Shown here piece by piece: positions 17,024-25,690 of a stretch of 64,000 nt of DNA (the stretch's first letter is position 1; the number at the start of each line of letters is the position of its first letter). The stretch comes from Sphingomonas endolithica. Lineage in GTDB: Bacteria > Pseudomonadota > Alphaproteobacteria > Sphingomonadales > Sphingomonadaceae. The stretch is from the NCBI RefSeq assembly GCF_025231525.1, contig NZ_CP103057.1, forward strand, positions 186,001 through 250,000, written 5' to 3'. The translations under genes were made by a program, and so were the position numbers. Under the pieces are notes generated by a model. The model was given only the letters and a program-made list of their open reading frames with translations. It was not told the origin of the DNA and made no database searches.

Positions 17024-18544
17024 ATGAACGGTCTCTACGACGAACTGCGGCTGGCGCTGCATGCGATCTGGACGCGACGCTGGCTGGCGCTCGCGGTCGC
17101 ATGGGGGATCGCGATCCTCGGCTGGCTGATCGTGTCACAGATTCCCAGCAGCTACGAATCGCGCGCGCGCGTGTTCGTGCAGATGCAGACGATCCTGCCC
17201 TCGAAGGTCGGCATCACCGCGCTCGACCAGCAGAAGGATGTCGATCGCATCCGACAGACCCTGACCTCCGCGGTCAATCTCGAAAAGGTCGTGCGCGGCA
17301 CCGATCTCGCCAATACAGTGCAGACTGATCGCGACGTTGCGGACCGCGTTGCGGGCTTGCAGAAGGCGATCACCGTAACCGCGCAGCAGGACAATCTGTT
17401 CGAGATCGTCGCCAAGGGTTCGAGCCCGAAGATCTCGCGCTCGGTGGTGCAGAAGCTGATCGACATCTTCGTCGAGGAGAACCTTGCCGGCGATCGCGAC
17501 GAGACGAGCCAGACGCTGCGCTTCCTCGACGCACAGCTCGAGCAGCGGCAGAAGCAGCTGCAGGACGCCGAGACAAAACGCACCGACTTCCAGAACCGCT
17601 ATATGGGCTCGCTGCCCGGCACTGGATCGCTGACCGACCGCATGGGCACGGCGCGGTCGCAGATGGCGCAGGTCGAGAGCGATCTCGCCGCCGCGCAATC
17701 CAGCCTAGCGGCGGTGAACGGTCAGATGGCGGGCACGCCGCAGAGCGTGGCCGGTATGGGCGGTACGTCTTCCGCGGGGCCGGCGCGCGCTCGTCTTGCG
17801 GCGATTCAGGGCCAGATCGCCGAGGCGCGCGGTCGCGGCTATACCGACAATCATCCCGACATGGTGGCCCTGCGTGGGCAGCTGGCGGCGGCGACTGCGG
17901 CGGCACGCGGCGAGCCGCTGGTCGGGGGCGGGGCAGGCGGGGGATCGCCCAACCCGCTCTACCTGTCGCTGCGATCGATGCAGGCCGATAAGCAATCGCA
18001 GGTCGCTGCGCTGACGATGCGCAAGTCGCAGCTGCAGAACGATCTCGACACGATCAACTCCAAGCTGTCGGCCGATCCCGAGGTCGCCGCGCAGCAGAGC
18101 GAGATCGAGCGTAACTATGCCGTGCTGAAGGACCAGTACGACAAGATGCTGGCCGATCGCGAAGACATCAAGCTGCGCGGCCAGGCTCAGACGCAGACCG
18201 ACGCGATCAAGTTCAGCGTGATCGATCCGCCGACCAGCCCACGCGTGCCGAGTGCCCCCAATCGCCCCTTGCTGCTGACCGGTGTGCTCTTCGCGGCGAT
18301 TCTCGGCGGCATCGGTGCGGCGTTCGCGATGGGGCAATTGAAGATGACCTTCGCGACGGCAGGACGGCTCGAAAGGGCCACCGGCCTGCCGGTTATCGGC
18401 GCGATTGGCGAGATGGTGACGGTAGCGCAGACAACTGCACGGCGCCGCAAGCTCGCTTATTTCGGCGGCGGATCGGCGGCATTGGTCGTCGCCTATGTGG
18501 CGCTTCTCGGCGTTGAGATGGTCTCACGGGGAATTGCGGCATGA
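17024..18544 (+). CDS. XrtA-system polysaccharide chain-length determinant (Wzz/PCP family)
   Basis: A 506-residue inner-membrane co-polymerase that sets polymer length and links the export lipoprotein to the kinase. A membrane helix lies at residues about 16-37 (LALAVAWGIAILGWLIVSQI). A long periplasmic coiled coil follows (for example LDAQLEQRQKQLQDAETKR). Two C-terminal hydrophobic helices lie near residues 425-446 and 474-496, one more than in classic Wzz. No kinase domain is fused; the separate kinase follows with an ATGA overlap. Confidence 0.92.
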   Translation: MNGLYDELRLALHAIWTRRWLALAVAWGIAILGWLIVSQIPSSYESRARVFVQMQTILPSKVGITALDQQKDVDRIRQTLTSAVNLEKVVRGTDLANTVQTDRDVADRVAGLQKAITVTAQQDNLFEIVAKGSSPKISRSVVQKLIDIFVEENLAGDRDETSQTLRFLDAQLEQRQKQLQDAETKRTDFQNRYMGSLPGTGSLTDRMGTARSQMAQVESDLAAAQSSLAAVNGQMAGTPQSVAGMGGTSSAGPARARLAAIQGQIAEARGRGYTDNHPDMVALRGQLAAATAAARGEPLVGGGAGGGSPNPLYLSLRSMQADKQSQVAALTMRKSQLQNDLDTINSKLSADPEVAAQQSEIERNYAVLKDQYDKMLADREDIKLRGQAQTQTDAIKFSVIDPPTSPRVPSAPNRPLLLTGVLFAAILGGIGAAFAMGQLKMTFATAGRLERATGLPVIGAIGEMVTVAQTTARRRKLAYFGGGSAALVVAYVALLGVEMVSRGIAA

Positions 18545-19470
18545 CCGAGATGGGCAAGGTGCGGCCTTCGCTGCTCGAACGGGCCGCTGAGGTGTATGAT
18601 TTCGACGCTCATTTACGTGGCCGCGGCGCGCCGCTGCCCGAGCCCGAACTGGTGCTGCAGCCCGAGCAGGTCGCTCCAACGGCGCCGGCAGCGGCAGTTG
18701 ATGCGCCACCTGCCGCGCCGCCGCGCGTCGGCAGCCCGGTAGCCGCAATCGACCGTGGCATGCTGGCGGACAAGGGTTTGCTGGTGCCGGGCGCGACAAT
18801 CGACGCTCTCGTGGAGGAATTCCGCCAGGTAAAGCGGCAGCTGCTGATCACCGCGCGCGTTCTGCGCACGCAGGATGCAGCAAAGGCACGCACAATCCTA
18901 GTGTGCTCGGCCAATGCCGGGGAGGGCAAGACTTATTGCGCGGTCAATCTCGCTATCTCGCTAGCGGCGGAGCGCGATAACAACGTGCTGCTGGTCGATG
19001 CCGACTTTGCCAAGCCGGACGTGATGGGACGATTGGGGCTCCACGAGGGGCTGGGGCTGCTCGATGCGCTGGCGGCCCCCGTGCTCGACGTCGAACGCTT
19101 CATCGTCGATACCGATATTCCGCAGCTTAGCCTTCTGCCCGCGGGTACCAAGTCGAACACCGACACAGAATTGCTCTCCAGCGCGCGAACGCACGAACTG
19201 ATCGCGGCGCTGCTTGCCGCCGACCCGCAGCGCATCGTGATCTTCGATTCGCCACCCGCGCTCGCCGCCTCGCCGGCGTCGGTGCTCGCCGGGCTGATGG
19301 GGCAGGTGATGCTGGTCGTGCGCGCTGACCGTACCGGGGAGAGCGATCTGCGCGAGGCGGTCGCCGAACTTGACGGCTGCGAGCACATCCAGCTGGTGCT
19401 CAATTCGGTTTCCTATGCGCCGGGCGGGCGTCGCTACGGCAGCTATTATCCACAGGAAGACGCAAGATGA
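18541..19470 (+). CDS. XrtA-associated tyrosine autokinase (BY-kinase)
   Basis: A 309-residue cytoplasmic kinase of the CpsD/CapB type that phosphorylates itself on C-terminal tyrosines and regulates polysaccharide assembly with the chain-length protein. Walker A is SANAGEGKT at residues 123-131, Walker A' is LLVDADFAKPD at 150-160, and the distal Walker B region is IVIFDSPPALA. The C-terminal tail has tyrosines Y299, Y302 and Y303, the expected phosphorylation cluster. The proline/alanine-rich stretch at residues 30-65 is a linker. It overlaps both neighbours by four bases. Confidence 0.92.
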   Translation: MTEMGKVRPSLLERAAEVYDFDAHLRGRGAPLPEPELVLQPEQVAPTAPAAAVDAPPAAPPRVGSPVAAIDRGMLADKGLLVPGATIDALVEEFRQVKRQLLITARVLRTQDAAKARTILVCSANAGEGKTYCAVNLAISLAAERDNNVLLVDADFAKPDVMGRLGLHEGLGLLDALAAPVLDVERFIVDTDIPQLSLLPAGTKSNTDTELLSSARTHELIAALLAADPQRIVIFDSPPALAASPASVLAGLMGQVMLVVRADRTGESDLREAVAELDGCEHIQLVLNSVSYAPGGRRYGSYYPQEDAR

Positions 19471-21074
19471 TGCGCTCGACGACCTTTGCGGTGCTGGCGG
19501 GCGGCATCGTCGTGCTTGGGGCGACCCCCGCGTCCGCACGCGATCGCCGCGCGCAGGTAACCCCTTATATCGAGCTCGGCCAGGTGCTCACCGCAGATCT
19601 GCAATCGGGCGACGTGCTGACCTACAGCACGGCATCGGCCGGGATCGACGCCTCGATCCAAAGCCGCAATGCCGAGGTGCAGATCAGCTATCGCTACGAA
19701 CGGCGCTTCAGCTGGGACAAGGATGTCGGCGATGACGACATCCACAGCGGTTTGGCGCGGGCGGCGGTGAAGGTCGCGCCGGGGATCAGCATCGAGGGCG
19801 GGGCGCTGGCGACCCGTGCCAGGTCCGACATCCGCGGCGCGGCACCAGCCGTTCTGGCGGGTAACGTGCAGAACACTAGCCAGGTCTATGCAGCTTATGC
19901 CGGCCCGACTGTCTCGACGAATGTCGGCCCGGCAAGTGTCGGTGCCAGCTATCGCTTCGGCTACACCAAGGTCGAGGAACCGAGCAACACCGCGCTGCCG
20001 CCCGGTAGCCGCCGGCTCGACAATTTCGACGAATCGGCCGGGCACCAGCTTCAGGCCTCGATCAGCACCGCGGCGGGCACCGTCCTGCCGGTCGGCGTGA
20101 CGGTGAGCGGCGCCTACGAGCGCGAGAATGCCAGCCAGCTGAAGCAGCGCTACGAGGGAACCTATGGTCGCGGCGATGCCGTGCTGCCGGTATCCCCGAC
20201 GCTCGCGGTGCGGGCGGGCGTGGGCTACGAGAAGATCAAGGTCAGCCAGAAGGATCCGGTGCTGGATGCAGGCGGCGTGCCGGTAGTCGACCGCAATGGG
20301 CGGTACGTCACCAACAACGCTTCACCGCGGCGGATCGCGTACGAGACCGACGGGCTGATCTACGATGCCGGGCTGGTGTGGAAGCCGAGCACGCGCACGA
20401 CGGTGGAGGGCCGGGTCGGCAAGCGCTATGGCGGCACGACCTATACCGGCTCGATCAGCTATGCGGCGAGCCGCTCGATCGGCGTCCAGGTCGGCGTGTA
20501 TGACAGCGTGGACACATTCGGACGGCAGCTGCGCGACGGCATAGCCAGCCTGCCGGCGAGCTTCATCGACCAGCGCGACGCCTTCGGCCAGCAATTCTCC
20601 GGCTGCACGTTCGGTCAATCGAACGAACAGGCGGGCGGCTGCCTGAACAGCGTGTTCCAGTCAATTTCGACCGCCAGCTACCGCGCACGCGGGATCGATG
20701 CAGTGATCAGCGCCAATCGCGGGCCGGTGAGCTTCGGTGTAGGCGCGGGCTATGCGAAACGGCGGCTGTACGCGCCGCAGGGTACGACCTACACGGTCTA
20801 TGGCGTGACGGACGAGAGCTATTACGCGCAGGCATTCTTCAATGCCACGCTCGACGCCAATTCCGGCGTCGACGCCAACGTGTTCGCCAATTATTACCAG
20901 AGCGGCATCGAGGTGGCGCCCGGCGTCTATTCGGTCGGGGCCACCGGGCTCTACTACCGCAATTTTGGGCGGATCGGGACGACGGTATCAGCGGGCATCT
21001 ACAATTTTAGCCAGGAAGGGCTGGACGATCAGACCTCCGCGCAGGCGCAAGTCGGGGTGCGCTACAGCTTCTAG
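19467..21074 (+). CDS. XrtA-system outer-membrane beta-barrel protein
   Basis: A 535-residue exported protein with a signal peptide (MMRSTTFAVLAGGIVVLGATPASA) and many alternating hydrophobic strands rich in Tyr and Gly. It ends in VGVRYSF, a C-terminal aromatic typical of outer-membrane barrels. It matches the large barrel family found next to the kinase in XrtA loci. The likely role is an outer-membrane channel for the polysaccharide, working with the short export lipoprotein; this is inferred. It ends the tightly overlapped part of the operon; the next gene starts 113 bp later. Confidence 0.88.
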   Translation: MMRSTTFAVLAGGIVVLGATPASARDRRAQVTPYIELGQVLTADLQSGDVLTYSTASAGIDASIQSRNAEVQISYRYERRFSWDKDVGDDDIHSGLARAAVKVAPGISIEGGALATRARSDIRGAAPAVLAGNVQNTSQVYAAYAGPTVSTNVGPASVGASYRFGYTKVEEPSNTALPPGSRRLDNFDESAGHQLQASISTAAGTVLPVGVTVSGAYERENASQLKQRYEGTYGRGDAVLPVSPTLAVRAGVGYEKIKVSQKDPVLDAGGVPVVDRNGRYVTNNASPRRIAYETDGLIYDAGLVWKPSTRTTVEGRVGKRYGGTTYTGSISYAASRSIGVQVGVYDSVDTFGRQLRDGIASLPASFIDQRDAFGQQFSGCTFGQSNEQAGGCLNSVFQSISTASYRARGIDAVISANRGPVSFGVGAGYAKRRLYAPQGTTYTVYGVTDESYYAQAFFNATLDANSGVDANVFANYYQSGIEVAPGVYSVGATGLYYRNFGRIGTTVSAGIYNFSQEGLDDQTSAQAQVGVRYSF

Positions 21075-21187
21075 AGTGGCGTCTACCCTTCGCTCCTGGC
21101 CCGCCTCCATCGGTGAACGATCGGTTAACCCATTGCGATTACACATGCCGAGGTGACTATATCCTATGCGCGTGCAAGGTGACGACG

Positions 21188-22522
21188 ATGTACGATGACC
21201 ATTATGGGTTGAGCGGCCGCCCGTTTCAGCTGACGCCGGACCCCCGTTTCTGGTTCGACACCGCCACGCATCGCAAGGCGATGGCCTATCTGGGCTACGG
21301 CCTGAGCCAGGGCGAAGGCTTCATCGTGATCACCGGTGACATCGGCGCTGGCAAGACCACCTTGGTCGGCCATTTGATGGAGACGATCGATCGCGAGCGT
21401 CTGCACGTAATCAAGATCGTCTCGACGCAGATCGAGGCGGATGATCTCCTGCGGCTGGTCGCCGGCGGCCTGGACGTGGAGGCTGGCGGCCTGAGCAAGG
21501 CGCAACTGCTGACCATGATTGAGCGCGGGCTGCATGCCATGGCCCGCGCCGGGCGGCGGACGCTGCTGATCGTAGACGAGGCACAGGCATTGCCGGTCGC
21601 GTCGCTCGAGGAATTGCGCATGCTGTCCAATTTTCAAGCCAGCGGGCATGCGCTGCTGCAGATCTTCCTGCTCGGCCAGCCGGAGTTCCGCGAACGCTTG
21701 CACGGATCGGATCGGCTGGAGCAATTGCGCCAGCGAGTCATCGCCATGCACCATCTCGATCCGATGGGCCCGGAAGAGGTCGAGCCGTACATGCTGCACC
21801 GGCTGAACGTGGTCGGCTGGCAGGGCAATCCTCATTTCACGCCCGATGCGTACCGCGCCATGTATGACGGGTCGGACGGCGTGCCGCGTCGGCTGAACCA
21901 ATTGGCCGGACGCGTGATGCTGTTCGGGTCGATCGAGCAACTCGACGTGATCGACGGCGATTCGGTGGAGGCGGTGATCGCCGATATTGCTGGTGACGTG
22001 CCGATGCCGCGCAACGCGGCCGCGCCCAGCGAGTCACCGATTCTGGTACCGATGACGGCGTCAGCAACTGTTGCGGAACCGATCCCTGAACCTGATCCCG
22101 CCGCCATCGAGCCTATGCGGGAAGAAAAGATGGCGGCTGCCGCGTCGGTCGAGCCACTGCGCCCGCTGCCGATCTTCCATGTGCCGCCACCCACCGAGCC
22201 GCTACCGATCCGCTCGGCGCGCCAGATCGACGTGCCGATCGTTGAAGCAAGGACGATGGAGCCGCCGGCCAACGATCTCCTGATCGAAGAGCTTGCCGAA
22301 GATCCGGTGATCGAGACGGTGCCCGTTACGGCGCTGCCCGAAGCATTGGCACCTGAGACGGACCCAGAGAACGACGCCCTAGCGCAGCGCATCGCGTTGC
22401 TGGAAGGCCGCATTGAGGAGCAGGAGGCGGCGTTGCGGCGCGTGCTAACGCTGCTGGTCGATTGGGTCGAGGGTGAAGCTGCCCCGGACGCCGTATCGCT
22501 GCGGTATGCGGCGGCGCATTGA
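21188..22522 (+). CDS. XrtA-associated AAA ATPase (ExeA/GspA-like)
   Basis: A 444-residue ATPase. The ExeA-type N-terminus MYDDHYGLSGRPFQLTPDP is followed by Walker A GDIGAGKTT (residues 50-58), Walker B LLIVDEAQ (126-133) and the sensor motif GVPRRLNQLAGR. A disordered acidic/proline-rich region (about 290-400) leads to a C-terminal coiled coil ALAQRIALLEGRIEEQEAAL. The ATG at 21188 was chosen because it begins the family N-terminus and follows AAGGTGA. It is predicted to power some assembly or secretion step at the inner membrane; its partner is unknown. Confidence 0.9.
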   Translation: MYDDHYGLSGRPFQLTPDPRFWFDTATHRKAMAYLGYGLSQGEGFIVITGDIGAGKTTLVGHLMETIDRERLHVIKIVSTQIEADDLLRLVAGGLDVEAGGLSKAQLLTMIERGLHAMARAGRRTLLIVDEAQALPVASLEELRMLSNFQASGHALLQIFLLGQPEFRERLHGSDRLEQLRQRVIAMHHLDPMGPEEVEPYMLHRLNVVGWQGNPHFTPDAYRAMYDGSDGVPRRLNQLAGRVMLFGSIEQLDVIDGDSVEAVIADIAGDVPMPRNAAAPSESPILVPMTASATVAEPIPEPDPAAIEPMREEKMAAAASVEPLRPLPIFHVPPPTEPLPIRSARQIDVPIVEARTMEPPANDLLIEELAEDPVIETVPVTALPEALAPETDPENDALAQRIALLEGRIEEQEAALRRVLTLLVDWVEGEAAPDAVSLRYAAAH

Positions 22523-22524
22523 TC

Positions 22525-23406
22525 ATGCGCCATGCGCTCACCGTCGATGTCGAGGATTGGTTCCAGGTTGGCGCGTTCGAGCAGGTCATCGACAAGGCGG
22601 ACTGGAATTCGCTCGAAAGCCGGGTGGAACGCAATACTGACGCAGTCTTGGCCTTGTTCGCCGAGAGTGGCGTCACGGCGACCTTCTTCACGCTGGGCTG
22701 GGTGGCACGACGCTTTCCCGCCTTGATGCGCCGGATCGTCGCCGGCGGCCACGAACTGGCGAGCCACGGTTGGGACCACCAGCGCGTTTTCACCATGGAC
22801 CCGGCCATGTTCCGCGCCGACCTCGCCAAGGCGCGCCAGGTGCTGGAGGATGCTGGCGGCGTCGCGGTGACGGGGTATCGCGCACCGAGCTTCTCGATCG
22901 ATACCCGCACGCCTTGGGCGCACGCCGAATTGGCGGCGGCAGGCTATACCTATTCGTCCAGCGTCGCTCCGATCCGTCACGACCATTACGGTTGGCCCGA
23001 AGCCCCGCGCTATGCCTTTCGGCCGCTCGCCGACTCGCCGCTTGTCGAAGTGCCGGTGACGGTCGCCGACCTGCCCGGGCGCCGGATGGCGACCGGGGGC
23101 GGCTTCTTCCGCCTTTTGCCGGCCGGGCTGATGAACTTTGCCGTGCGCCAGGTGACGGGTGATGGCCGTCCCGCGGTGTTCTATTTCCACCCCTGGGAGA
23201 TCGATCCGGGCCAGCCGCGTGTCCGCGCTGCGCCACTGCGCTCCAGGCTGCGGCATTACAGTCGTCTGGGAGCAATGGCGGGGAAGCTGCGCACGTTGAT
23301 CGCGAGCCATGAATGGGGTCGGATGGACGAGGTAGTGGCACGGGCCGTGGTGTCGCTGCCGATCACACCCCGGCCCATGGCGGAGGCGGACAGGCGGGCA
23401 GCATGA
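22525..23406 (+). CDS. XrtA-system polysaccharide deacetylase (NodB fold, DUF3473)
   Basis: A 293-residue metal-dependent deacetylase expected to remove acetyl groups from the exopolysaccharide. The NodB motif 1 is LTVDVEDWFQ, motif 2 is the metal-binding GGHELASHGWDHQ, and motif 3 is GYRAPSFSID. The C-terminal VFYFHPWEIDPGQPR contains the final His/Trp motif. ATG at 22525 is preferred; a TTG at 22519 overlapping the ATPase stop (TTGA) is also possible. There is no signal peptide, as is usual for this XrtA subfamily. Confidence 0.92.
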   Translation: MRHALTVDVEDWFQVGAFEQVIDKADWNSLESRVERNTDAVLALFAESGVTATFFTLGWVARRFPALMRRIVAGGHELASHGWDHQRVFTMDPAMFRADLAKARQVLEDAGGVAVTGYRAPSFSIDTRTPWAHAELAAAGYTYSSSVAPIRHDHYGWPEAPRYAFRPLADSPLVEVPVTVADLPGRRMATGGGFFRLLPAGLMNFAVRQVTGDGRPAVFYFHPWEIDPGQPRVRAAPLRSRLRHYSRLGAMAGKLRTLIASHEWGRMDEVVARAVVSLPITPRPMAEADRRAA

Positions 23407-24476
23407 CGATGCCGCTCCTGACGAGATCGGTAGCGTTGCGCTCGGTCGATCTCGACGCGGCAGAGCAGCATGCGCGGATCACCGCCTGGGTGCGGGCGCA
23501 TCCGAGGGGAACCCCGTTTCATCTCCCCGCATGGAGCCTGGCCGTGGCGCGGGCATGCCGCCAGCGGTGCCATACGCTTATCGCCGAGCAGGGCGATGGA
23601 TCGATCGCCGGATTGTTGCCGCTGACCGAGCTTTCCTCACCTTTGTTCGGCCGCGCCTTGGTCTCGAACGGCTTTGCGGTGGATGGTGGCATCCTGGCGG
23701 ATGACCCAGGCGTGGTCCGCGCTTTGGGTGAGGAGGGTTGGCGACTGGCGCAGAACCTGCGCTGCCCGACGCTCGAATTGCGCGGCGGACCCGCCGAAGG
23801 CCCGGAGTGGCATCGCGACGACGCGACCTATCTCGGCTTCTCGCGCCCGCTGGCCGCGGATGATGAGGCCGAACTGCTCGCGATCCCGCGCAAGCAGCGC
23901 GCCGAGGTGCGCAAGAGCCTGGCCGCCGATCTCGCCGTCTCTGTCGGGCGCTCGGAGGCGGATCGCAGGGCACATTACGCCGTCTATGCCGAGTCGGTGC
24001 GCAATCTCGGCACGCCGGTGTTCCCGGCGCGGCTGTTCCGCGAGGTGCTGGAGGCGTTTGGGGGGGATGTCGACATCCTTACCGTACGGTCGAGCGGCAA
24101 AGCCGTGGCGAGCGTGCTGAGCCTGTATTTCAACGGAACCGTTTATCCCTATTGGGGCGGCGGTATCGATGCGGCGCGGGGCTTGCGCGCCAATGATCGG
24201 ATGTATTTTGCGCTGATGGCGCACGCCCGCCAGCGCGGCTGTGGACGGTTTGATTTCGGACGTTCAAAGGCAGGAACGGGTCCGGCGGCGTTCAAGAAGA
24301 ACTGGGGCTTCGAGCCGCGCCCGCTTGCTTATGCCAAGCGCACCGCGCCGGGGCAGGCGCCGCGCGAGATCAATCCGCTGAACCCGCGTTACGAGGCCAA
24401 GATCGCGCTGTGGAAGAAACTGCCGCTCTGGGCTGCAAACCTGATCGGCCCGCCGATCGCGCGCGGCCTCGGCTGA
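23403..24476 (+). CDS. FemAB-family protein, XrtA/PEP-CTERM system-associated
   Basis: A 357-residue protein with a GNAT-like (FemAB) fold. Motifs seen are TPFHLPAWSLAVARAC near the N-terminus, IPRKQRAEVRKSL in the middle, and the C-terminal FDFGRSKAGTGPAAFKKNWGFEP, which is characteristic of the XrtA FemAB family. Related enzymes transfer amino acids from aminoacyl-tRNA; here the acceptor is unknown and an aminoacyl or acyl transfer to the polysaccharide or a lipid carrier is inferred. It overlaps the deacetylase by ATGA and the glycosyltransferase by one base (TGATG). Confidence 0.88.
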   Translation: MTMPLLTRSVALRSVDLDAAEQHARITAWVRAHPRGTPFHLPAWSLAVARACRQRCHTLIAEQGDGSIAGLLPLTELSSPLFGRALVSNGFAVDGGILADDPGVVRALGEEGWRLAQNLRCPTLELRGGPAEGPEWHRDDATYLGFSRPLAADDEAELLAIPRKQRAEVRKSLAADLAVSVGRSEADRRAHYAVYAESVRNLGTPVFPARLFREVLEAFGGDVDILTVRSSGKAVASVLSLYFNGTVYPYWGGGIDAARGLRANDRMYFALMAHARQRGCGRFDFGRSKAGTGPAAFKKNWGFEPRPLAYAKRTAPGQAPREINPLNPRYEAKIALWKKLPLWAANLIGPPIARGLG

Positions 24477-25690
24477 TGGGCGATATCCTGTTCCTGGCAC
24501 ACCGAGTGCCGTATCCCCCTGATCGGGGCGATAAGATCCGTGGGTTCAACATCCTGAACTTCCTGGCGGCGCGGCGACGCGTACACCTGATCGCGTTCGC
24601 TGACGACCCCAAGGACCTGCAACATGACGCCGCACTGGCACTATTTGCCGATAGCCGGTCGGTCGTGCGGCGCAGCAAATCACGGACAGTGGCCGCAGTG
24701 CAGGCGCTGCTGCGACGCAAGCCCGTATCGCTCACCGCGTTCGACGATGCGCAGGTGCACGCGGCGGTGGCAGCGATGCTCGAGCGCGAGGATATCGAAG
24801 CGATTTACGTCTTCTCCGGCCAGATGGCGCAGTATCTACCTTGGGATGCCAAACCCCGGGTGATCATGGATTTCGTTGACATGGATTCGGCCAAGTTCGC
24901 CGCCTATGGCGCCGGTGCCCGCGGGCCAAAGGTCTGGATGATGCGCCGTGAAGCGCGCTTGCTGGGCTCGTTCGAACGCGACGTCGCGGCGCGCGTTGAT
25001 GCAAGCCTGTTCGTCAGCGAGTCCGAAGCCGCTTTGTTTCGCCAGGCAACGGGGGTCAGCCAAGTGTTTGCGGTGGAGAACGGCGTAGATACTGCGTTCT
25101 TCGATCCGTCTGCGGCGTTCGATCGGCCCGCCAAGACCGGGCCCTTGATCGTTTTCACGGGGCAGATGGATTACGCGCCGAATGTTGAAGCCGTGCGATG
25201 GTTTGCGGGAACGATCTTCCCAATCATCCTAACAGGTAATCCCGATGCCCGTTTCACCATCGTCGGCCGTGCGCCGACCGACGCGGTGACGGCATTGGGG
25301 GCGCTGCCCGGCGTTTGCGTGACCGGCGAAGTCGCCGACGTGCGCGGCTGGCTGTCGGCCGCCTCGGTCGTTGTCGCGCCGCTGAAGCTTGCGCGCGGAG
25401 TGCAGAACAAGGTGCTGGAAGCCATGGCGATGGCCCGCCCGGTGGTCGCATCCGAGGCCGCCGCCGAGGGTATCGACCATGGCGGCACGATCCGGGTTGG
25501 CGCGACCGCCGACGAGATCGCGGCGGAGATCAGCGCGCTGCTCGCCGATGCGCATGCGGCGGAGCGCCTCGGTCATGCCGCGCGGGCGCGGGTGCAGCAA
25601 CGCTATAGCTGGGCAGCGCGTCTGGCACCGCTGGAGACAATTATGGGCGTCGGCGCAGCACCGCCGCTGGCGGAGCGTTCGGCAGCATGA
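24476..25690 (+). CDS. XrtA-system glycosyltransferase, GT4-like (TIGR03087 type)
   Basis: A 404-residue GT-B glycosyltransferase. The N-terminal FLAHRVPYPPDRGDKIRGFN is the hallmark of the XrtA glycosyltransferase family. The C-terminal domain carries LIVFTGQMDYAPNVEAVRWF and the nucleotide-sugar binding stretch KLARGVQNKVLEAMAMARPV with the conserved glutamate. The start ATG shares one base with the stop of the preceding gene. It would add a sugar during repeat-unit assembly; donor and acceptor are not deducible. The gene overlaps the exosortase gene by ATGA. Confidence 0.9.
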   Translation: MGDILFLAHRVPYPPDRGDKIRGFNILNFLAARRRVHLIAFADDPKDLQHDAALALFADSRSVVRRSKSRTVAAVQALLRRKPVSLTAFDDAQVHAAVAAMLEREDIEAIYVFSGQMAQYLPWDAKPRVIMDFVDMDSAKFAAYGAGARGPKVWMMRREARLLGSFERDVAARVDASLFVSESEAALFRQATGVSQVFAVENGVDTAFFDPSAAFDRPAKTGPLIVFTGQMDYAPNVEAVRWFAGTIFPIILTGNPDARFTIVGRAPTDAVTALGALPGVCVTGEVADVRGWLSAASVVVAPLKLARGVQNKVLEAMAMARPVVASEAAAEGIDHGGTIRVGATADEIAAEISALLADAHAAERLGHAARARVQQRYSWAARLAPLETIMGVGAAPPLAERSAA